Shown here: positions 35,198 through 39,267 of the stretch, piece after piece
Position numbering within the stretch: the stretch's first letter is position 1
How the letters are laid out: each line of letters begins with the position of its first letter
DNA from: Paraburkholderia antibiotica
GTDB taxonomy: Bacteria; Pseudomonadota; Gammaproteobacteria; Burkholderiales; Burkholderiaceae
DNA length: 39,267 bases
Assembly: GCF_012927125.1 (NCBI RefSeq)
Contig: NZ_JABBFZ010000035.1
Location: 1-39,267, forward strand
Direction: 5' to 3'
Program-made: the position numbers and the translations under genes
Notes under the pieces: model-generated
What the model was told of the DNA's origin: nothing
The model's input: only the letters and a program-made list of their open reading frames with translations
Database searches by the model: none

Positions 35198-35226
35198 ATG
35201 ATCGGATACGGACTGGGTCATGTCAA
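35198..35226 (-). promoter_or_regulatory. Promoter of the smoS-mtlEFG-HAD-mtlK unit
   Basis: On the minus strand TTGACA (35221-35226), a perfect -35, is 17 bp from GATCAT (35198-35203). The -10 lies 83 bp before the smoS start. Same GATCATTCG sequence and spacing as the dalD promoter. Confidence 0.72.
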
Positions 35227-35310
35227 GGCGTGCAACCAGATTTCGATGGTGCAGCGCGGCAGGCCCGCCTGCAGCGCCGCGGCAGACCGGGCGGGGCCGA
35301 AAAGTGGCCT

Positions 35311-35342
35311 CTGACAAAAATCGCGATACGTTATATCATTTC
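35311..35342 (+). promoter_or_regulatory. zur-znuACB promoter overlapping a Zur-box-like palindrome
   Basis: CTGACA (35311-35316) and TATCAT (35334-35339) are 17 bp apart and each match the sigma-70 consensus at 5 of 6 positions. The -10 lies inside GATACGTTATATCATTTC (35325-35342), an imperfect palindrome similar to the gammaproteobacterial Zur box core GTTATA-N-TATAAC. Zinc-bound Zur sitting here would block the promoter, giving autorepression of zur and control of the znu genes. Confidence 0.65.
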
Positions 35343-35390
35343 GACCTCGCGCAATTCGCCAACCGCGCTCCCACCCAGGATCTTCAGCCG

Positions 35391-35918
35391 ATGACCACCT
35401 CGCCCGCCGAACAGCACGCCGTACGGCTCGCGCACGCCGAAGCGCACGCGCGCACGCACGGCCTCGCGCTGACGCCGCTGCGTCACCAGGTGTACGCGGC
35501 GATTCTCGCGAGCGAGCGGCCGATCGGCGCGTACGAACTGCTCGACGCGCTCGAACCCGAACGCGGCCGCATGCCGCCGACCACCGTCTATCGCGCGCTC
35601 GACTTCCTCGTCGCGCATGGCTTCGTGCATCGGATCGAATCGAAGAACGCGTTCGTCGCCTGCTGCGAGATCGGCGTGCCGCATCGCAGCCAGTTCCTGA
35701 TGTGCGACCGCTGCGGTGCGACCGTCGAAATTCCCGGCGCCGAACTCGCCGATCAGCTGTCGCACAGCGCGCCCGCGCACGGCTTCGAGGTGCATCGTCA
35801 GGTGATCGAGCTGAGCGGGCTGTGCGCGGCGTGTGCCCGCGCGCTCAAGCCCGATGGCGCGGCCGGTGGCACCGGCGACGCCGACGCAAACGCCGCCGCT
35901 GGCTCGCCGGACTCATGA
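35391..35918 (+). CDS. zur: Zinc uptake regulator Zur (Fur family)
   Basis: 175 residues. Winged-helix DNA-binding half with LTPLRHQVYAAILASERPIG and MPPTTVYRALDFLVAHGFVHRI, then the dimerisation half with structural zinc cysteines C105/C108 (CDRC) and C145/C148 (CAAC). The second half has CCEIGVPHRSQFLMC where Fur has its iron site, as in Zur. Placement directly before znuA-znuC-znuB settles the identity. The ATG at 35391 starts the conserved frame; the open frame upstream overlaps the promoter. Confidence 0.92.
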   Translation: MTTSPAEQHAVRLAHAEAHARTHGLALTPLRHQVYAAILASERPIGAYELLDALEPERGRMPPTTVYRALDFLVAHGFVHRIESKNAFVACCEIGVPHRSQFLMCDRCGATVEIPGAELADQLSHSAPAHGFEVHRQVIELSGLCAACARALKPDGAAGGTGDADANAAAGSPDS

Positions 35919-36012
35919 AACAGCCGGCGCGACATTGAGCGCGGCACCGTATCCGTCGTCGCCACCGCAAGCAAGTGGCTCTTCAACTCTCACGCAGCAG
36001 GACACCACCACG

Positions 36013-37050
36013 ATGAACACAATCGGTTCGATGTTGACCGGCGCACGGCGCGCCCTGAAGCGCTCGCCATCGCTGCCCGCGCGTTTGTGCGCGCGTTTGT
36101 GCGCGCGTATGGGTGCGCGTCTGTGTGTGTATCTGCTCGCAGCCGCCGCGCTCGCGTTCGGCCATGGCGCATTCGCCGCTGACGCAAAAATCCCGGTAGT
36201 CGCCGCGGAGAATTTTTACGGCGACGTGGTGCGCCAGCTCGGCGGCGATCGCGTCGACGTGACCAGCATCCTCAGCAATCCGGACCAGGACCCGCATCTG
36301 TTCGAAGCGAGCCCGGCCACCGCGCGCGCGTTGCAGCACGCACGCCTCGTCGTCTACAACGGCGCCGATTACGATCCGTGGACGGCGAAGCTGCTGGCCG
36401 CGTCGAAGGGTTCGCAGCGCACGGTGATCGTGGCGGCCGACCTCGTCGGCAGAAAAGGCGGCGACAATCCGCACCTGTGGTACGACCCGGCGACCATGCC
36501 GAAAGTCGCGAGCGCGATCAGCGCCGCGCTCGCCGCGGCTGACCCCGCGCACAAGTCGGCGTACGATGCGAACCTCGCGACGTTTCTCGCGTCGCTGAAG
36601 CCGATCGACGCGAAGGTCGCCGAGCTGCATGGCCGCTACGCGGGCCTGCCGGTCACGGCGACCGAGCCGGTGTTCGGCTACATGGCGGACGCGATCGGCC
36701 TGCAGATGCGCAACCAGCGTTTCCAGCTCGCCGCGATGAACGACACCGAAGCGAGCGCGACCGATATCGCCGCATTCGAACGCGATCTGCGCGAGCGCCG
36801 TGTGCGCGTGCTGATCTATAACAGCCAGGCCACCGAGGCACTGACCCAACGCATGCTGAAGCTCGCGCAACAATCGAAGGTACCGACGATGAGCGTCACC
36901 GAAACCCTGCCGGCCGGCAAGACCTACCAGACGTGGATGCTCACGCAGCTCGACGCGCTGGAACGGGCGCTCGCCGCGGGCGACACGAACGGCGCGAAGG
37001 GTGCAAATGGCACGAATGGCGCAGCCAACGCGAAAGGAAAAACTTCATGA
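36013..37050 (+). CDS. znuA: Zinc/manganese-family ABC transporter metal-binding protein (ZnuA-like)
   Basis: 345 residues, cluster A-I metal-binding protein, with a long signal peptide (hydrophobic VYLLAAAALAFGHGAFA, cleavage near AFAAD). Likely ligands are H95 (DQDPHLFE), H154 (NPHLWYD) and E218 (TEPVFGYM), possibly with E297. E. coli ZnuA has histidine at the third position, so glutamate is unusual. The His-rich loop normally found between the first two ligands is absent. The tail after residue 315 is Gly/Ala/Asn-rich low complexity. Identity as the zinc protein is from operon context; manganese cannot be excluded from the ligand set. Confidence 0.85.
   Translation: MNTIGSMLTGARRALKRSPSLPARLCARLCARMGARLCVYLLAAAALAFGHGAFAADAKIPVVAAENFYGDVVRQLGGDRVDVTSILSNPDQDPHLFEASPATARALQHARLVVYNGADYDPWTAKLLAASKGSQRTVIVAADLVGRKGGDNPHLWYDPATMPKVASAISAALAAADPAHKSAYDANLATFLASLKPIDAKVAELHGRYAGLPVTATEPVFGYMADAIGLQMRNQRFQLAAMNDTEASATDIAAFERDLRERRVRVLIYNSQATEALTQRMLKLAQQSKVPTMSVTETLPAGKTYQTWMLTQLDALERALAAGDTNGAKGANGTNGAANAKGKTS
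36079..36126 (+). repeat. Four 12-bp repeats in the znuA signal peptide
   Basis: GCGCGTTTGTGC occurs twice exactly (36079-36102), followed by two diverged copies (36103-36126). In frame they encode ARLC-ARLC-ARMG-ARLC just before the hydrophobic core, adding basic residues and three cysteines to the n-region. Confidence 0.85.
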
Positions 37051-38039
37051 CTTCGACTGGCCAGCCTGCGCCAGCCGGTGCGCCGGCGAGCGCACCCACC
37101 ACCCCGACGACCCCGCCCGGCGGCTCGCCCATGCTCGAACTCGAGAACGTCACGCTCGAACTCGGCGGACGCACGATCCTGCGCGACACCAGCTTCGTCG
37201 TGAATCAGGGCGAGTTCATCGGTGTGCTCGGGCCGAACGGCGCGGGCAAGACCACGCTGATGCGCGCGGTGCTCGGTCTCGTGCCGGCCGCGGGCGGCAC
37301 GATCCGCGTGCTCGGACAGCGCGTCGAGCGCGGCAACGCGTCGATCGGCTATATGCCGCAGACGCGCAGCGCGCTCGCCGGACGCCGCGTGCGTGGCCGC
37401 GATTTCGTCGCGATGGCCGCCGATGGGCACCGCTGGGGTCTGCCGCACGAGGATGCGAAAACCCGCGCGGACGTCGACCGTGTGCTCAATCTGGTCGGCG
37501 CCGGCAAGCTCGCGCTACGGCCGTTGTCGGAACTGTCGGGCGGCGAACGGCAGCGCCTGCTGCTCGCGCAATGTCTGCTCGGCGACCCGAAGCTGTTGCT
37601 GCTCGACGAACCGTTGATCAGCCTCGATCCGCATCATCAGAAGAGCGTCGTCGAACTGGTGCGGCGCGTGCAGCGCGAACTCGGCATCGCGGTGCTGTTC
37701 TCCGCGCATGAGTTGAATCCGCTGCTGAATTCGATCGACCGCGTGCTGTATCTCGGCAGCGGCGTCGCGGCGCTCGGCACTGTCGCTGAAGTCATCACAC
37801 GGCCCGTGCTGTCGCGCCTCTATGGCTCGCCGATCGACGTGATGCGCGTGAACGGCCGCATCTTCGTGATGTCGGGCGGCGTCGAGGTCGAGAAGCACGA
37901 TCACGAGCACGAACACGACGAGGACGGCGGCCATTCGCATTCGCACGGTCACTCGCACGATCACGGCCACGCTCATTCGCACTCGCACAATCACTCGAAC
38001 CCGCACGACTCACGCGACGGACACAAGCACGATGTTTGA
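37047..38039 (+). CDS. znuC: Zinc ABC transporter ATP-binding protein with His-rich C-terminal tail
   Basis: 330 residues. ABC domain with Walker A GVLGPNGAGKTTLMRAVLG, SIGYMPQ, signature LSGGERQRLLLAQ, Walker B LLLLDEPLISLD and FSAHELN. The last 48 residues contain 18 histidines in HxH runs (about 37890-38036), a probable cytoplasmic zinc-binding tail. The first 28 residues are Pro/Ala/Thr-rich, so initiation at the internal ATG before LELENVTLELGG is possible, but AAGGA precedes the ATG at 37047, which also overlaps the znuA stop (ATGA). Confidence 0.93.
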   Translation: MTSTGQPAPAGAPASAPTTPTTPPGGSPMLELENVTLELGGRTILRDTSFVVNQGEFIGVLGPNGAGKTTLMRAVLGLVPAAGGTIRVLGQRVERGNASIGYMPQTRSALAGRRVRGRDFVAMAADGHRWGLPHEDAKTRADVDRVLNLVGAGKLALRPLSELSGGERQRLLLAQCLLGDPKLLLLDEPLISLDPHHQKSVVELVRRVQRELGIAVLFSAHELNPLLNSIDRVLYLGSGVAALGTVAEVITRPVLSRLYGSPIDVMRVNGRIFVMSGGVEVEKHDHEHEHDEDGGHSHSHGHSHDHGHAHSHSHNHSNPHDSRDGHKHDV

Positions 38040-38814
38040 ATACGATTTCATGGTGAACGCATTCGCGGCGTCGGGGATCGTCGCGGTGCTGGCCGGCGTG
38101 GTCGGCTATTTTCTGGTGATGCGCGGACAGACCTTCGCCGGTCACGCGCTGTCGCACGTCGGCTTCACCGGCGCGACCGGCGCGGTGCTGATCGGCATCT
38201 CGCCGATCTGGGGGATGATCGGCTTCACGCTCGCGGCCGGGGTCGGCATGGGCGCGCTCGGCGAGCGGCTCGCCGGCCGCGATGTCGCGATCGGCGTGAT
38301 CCTGTCCCTGTCGCTCGGCTTCGGGCTGCTGTTCCTGCACTTCTTCACCGCGTACGCAACCCAGGTCACCGCGCTGCTGTTCGGCAACGTGCTCGGCGTG
38401 AACACATCGACACTCGGCGTGCTCGCGGCGTTGGGCGTGATCAGTCTCGCGGCGCTCGCGGCGATCATGCGGCCGCTGCTGTTCGCGTCGCTGCAACCGG
38501 AACTCGCCGAGGCGAAGGGCGTATCGCTGCGCCGCGTGTCGGTGCTGTTTCTCGCGATCGCCGCGCTGGCGGTGGCCGCCTGTACGCAAATCGTCGGTGT
38601 GCTGCTGGTGTTCACGCTGATGGTCGGCCCGGCCGCTGCCGCGCAGAACCTGAGCACGCGGCTGTCGACCGGGCTCGTGCTCGCGGCCGTGTTCGCGCTC
38701 GCGCAGGCGTGGCTCGGCCTGACGCTCGCGTTCTATACCGACTGGCCGACCAGCTTCTGGATCACGGTGCTGTCGGCGCTCGTGTATGGCGGGAGTCTGC
38801 TGCGGCGGCATTGA
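38032..38814 (+). CDS. znuB: Zinc ABC transporter permease
   Basis: 260 residues, about seven to eight membrane helices, ABC-3 family. GYFLVMRGQTFAGHALSHVG near the N-terminus and GVLLVFTLMVGPAAAAQ near the C-terminus are family hallmarks. The start codon lies within the end of znuC (8-bp overlap), so all three znu genes are coupled. A strong terminator follows at 38844-38888. Confidence 0.94.
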   Translation: MFEYDFMVNAFAASGIVAVLAGVVGYFLVMRGQTFAGHALSHVGFTGATGAVLIGISPIWGMIGFTLAAGVGMGALGERLAGRDVAIGVILSLSLGFGLLFLHFFTAYATQVTALLFGNVLGVNTSTLGVLAALGVISLAALAAIMRPLLFASLQPELAEAKGVSLRRVSVLFLAIAALAVAACTQIVGVLLVFTLMVGPAAAAQNLSTRLSTGLVLAAVFALAQAWLGLTLAFYTDWPTSFWITVLSALVYGGSLLRRH

Positions 38815-38843
38815 GCGGCCAACGCGCAACGCGCCGGTCCGAT

Positions 38844-38888
38844 AAAAAAACGGCGGCACATGCAAGATCTGCATGTGCCGCCGTTTTT
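38844..38888. terminator. Strong bidirectional terminator between znuB and fghA
   Basis: CGGCGGCACATGCA (38851-38864) pairs perfectly with TGCATGTGCCGCCG (38870-38883) around AGATC, flanked by seven A upstream and five T downstream. It serves znuB on the plus strand and fghA on the minus strand. Confidence 0.93.
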
Positions 38889-38917
38889 CGTTTTGAAGCG
38901 ACGCGCCTACACCGCGC

Positions 38918-39267
38918 TCAGCCGACCAGCACCTTCGCGTGATGCGCGAGATGATCCTCGATGAACGTCGAGATGAAGTAGTAGCCGTGGTCGTAGCCCG
39001 CATGACGGCGCAGCGTCAGCGGCTGACCCGCGGCCTTGCACGCGGCTTCGAACACGTCGGGATTCAGCTGCGTGGGCAGGAACTGATCCGCGAGCCCCTG
39101 ATCGACCAGGATCCCTTGCGCGAATTGTTGCGACGCATGCGCGACCAGCTCGCTCGCGTCGTACTGCTTCCACGTTTCGCGGTTCTCGCCGAGATAGCCG
39201 CCAAACGCCTTCTCGCCCCACGGGCAACGCATCGGCGCGGCAATCGGCGCGAACGCCGACACCGATC
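38918..39267 (-). CDS. fghA: S-formylglutathione hydrolase, C-terminal part (cut by window edge)
   Basis: About 116 C-terminal residues of an esterase D/FghA-type alpha/beta hydrolase. Visible are SAFAPIAAPMRCPWGEKAFG following the nucleophile region (outside the window), the catalytic acid in ILVDQGLADQFL and the catalytic histidine in HAGYDHGYYFISTFIEDH. The enzyme releases formate from S-formylglutathione in glutathione-dependent formaldehyde detoxification. KynB in this window also releases formate, but no link is implied. Partial only because the window ends. Confidence 0.93.
   Translation of the reverse strand, partial: SVSAFAPIAAPMRCPWGEKAFGGYLGENRETWKQYDASELVAHASQQFAQGILVDQGLADQFLPTQLNPDVFEAACKAAGQPLTLRRHAGYDHGYYFISTFIEDHLAHHAKVLVG

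Noticed and set aside
36013..37050. Frameshift suspected in znuA because of odd N-terminal repeats
   Set aside because: The frame is continuous from the ATG through signal peptide and mature domain, and repeats are multiples of three.

Overview
This 39.3 kb window is high-GC, densely coded DNA. Its gene content (bacterial-type kynurenine pathway kynB-kynU-kynA with an Lrp-type regulator, a DalD/XylB/SmoS polyol cluster, a Zur-ZnuACB locus and a CnoX with an active CGPC motif) points to a Burkholderiaceae chromosome, most likely Burkholderia or Paraburkholderia. This is inferred from family resemblance and synteny; no database was searched. No rRNA, tRNA or CRISPR array was seen. The only mobile DNA is the end of an IS3-family element at the left edge.

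Layout. 1-125: IS end with the first 24 codons of a transposase OrfA. 223-8916: housekeeping and stress genes: cysteine/O-acetylserine exporter (eamA), pirin, chaperedoxin cnoX, tcdA, pdxH, a cyclopropane-fatty-acid-synthase-like methyltransferase, a DUF72 protein with long low-complexity ends, and msrA. 9252-12376: a Rieske oxygenase, its phthalate-dioxygenase-type reductase and a flavin reductase, substrate unknown. 12502-16104: kynR diverging from kynB-kynU-kynA, which convert tryptophan to anthranilate and alanine.

16148-24272, all on the minus strand, is a sugar/polyol island. An AraC regulator is followed by a ribose-type (CUT2) ABC transporter, a zinc polyol dehydrogenase resembling erythritol/L-threitol dehydrogenase, an FGGY kinase and an SDR that closely resembles animal L-xylulose reductase (DCXR). 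This is a complete uptake-oxidation-phosphorylation route for a polyol, possibly xylitol or a tetritol.

24546-35226 is a second polyol island made of two converging units. On the plus strand are D-arabinitol 4-dehydrogenase (dalD), xylulokinase (xylB) and a SorC-family regulator. On the minus strand are sorbitol dehydrogenase (smoS), the MtlEFG/MtlK-type ABC transporter and a HAD phosphatase. The two units meet at a bidirectional terminator (28917-28945). The promoters at the two outer ends, 10.6 kb apart, share the same architecture: TTGAC(A/T), 17 bp, GATCAT, then a palindrome of the form GAGCA-NN-TGYTC just downstream of the -10. The simplest reading is one regulon controlled by the SorC protein.

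35311-38814 holds zur-znuA-znuC-znuB with overlapping genes, a good sigma-70-like promoter overlapping a Zur-box-like palindrome, a His-rich tail on ZnuC and an unusual metal site in ZnuA. The window ends in the C-terminal part of S-formylglutathione hydrolase.

The strongest candidates for new biology are the shared operator/promoter of the split polyol regulon, the substrate of the CUT2/DCXR-like island, and the Rieske system next to the kyn genes. Also notable are the stable hairpins after the binding-protein gene in both sugar ABC operons and the IS hairpin that buries its own ribosome-binding site.
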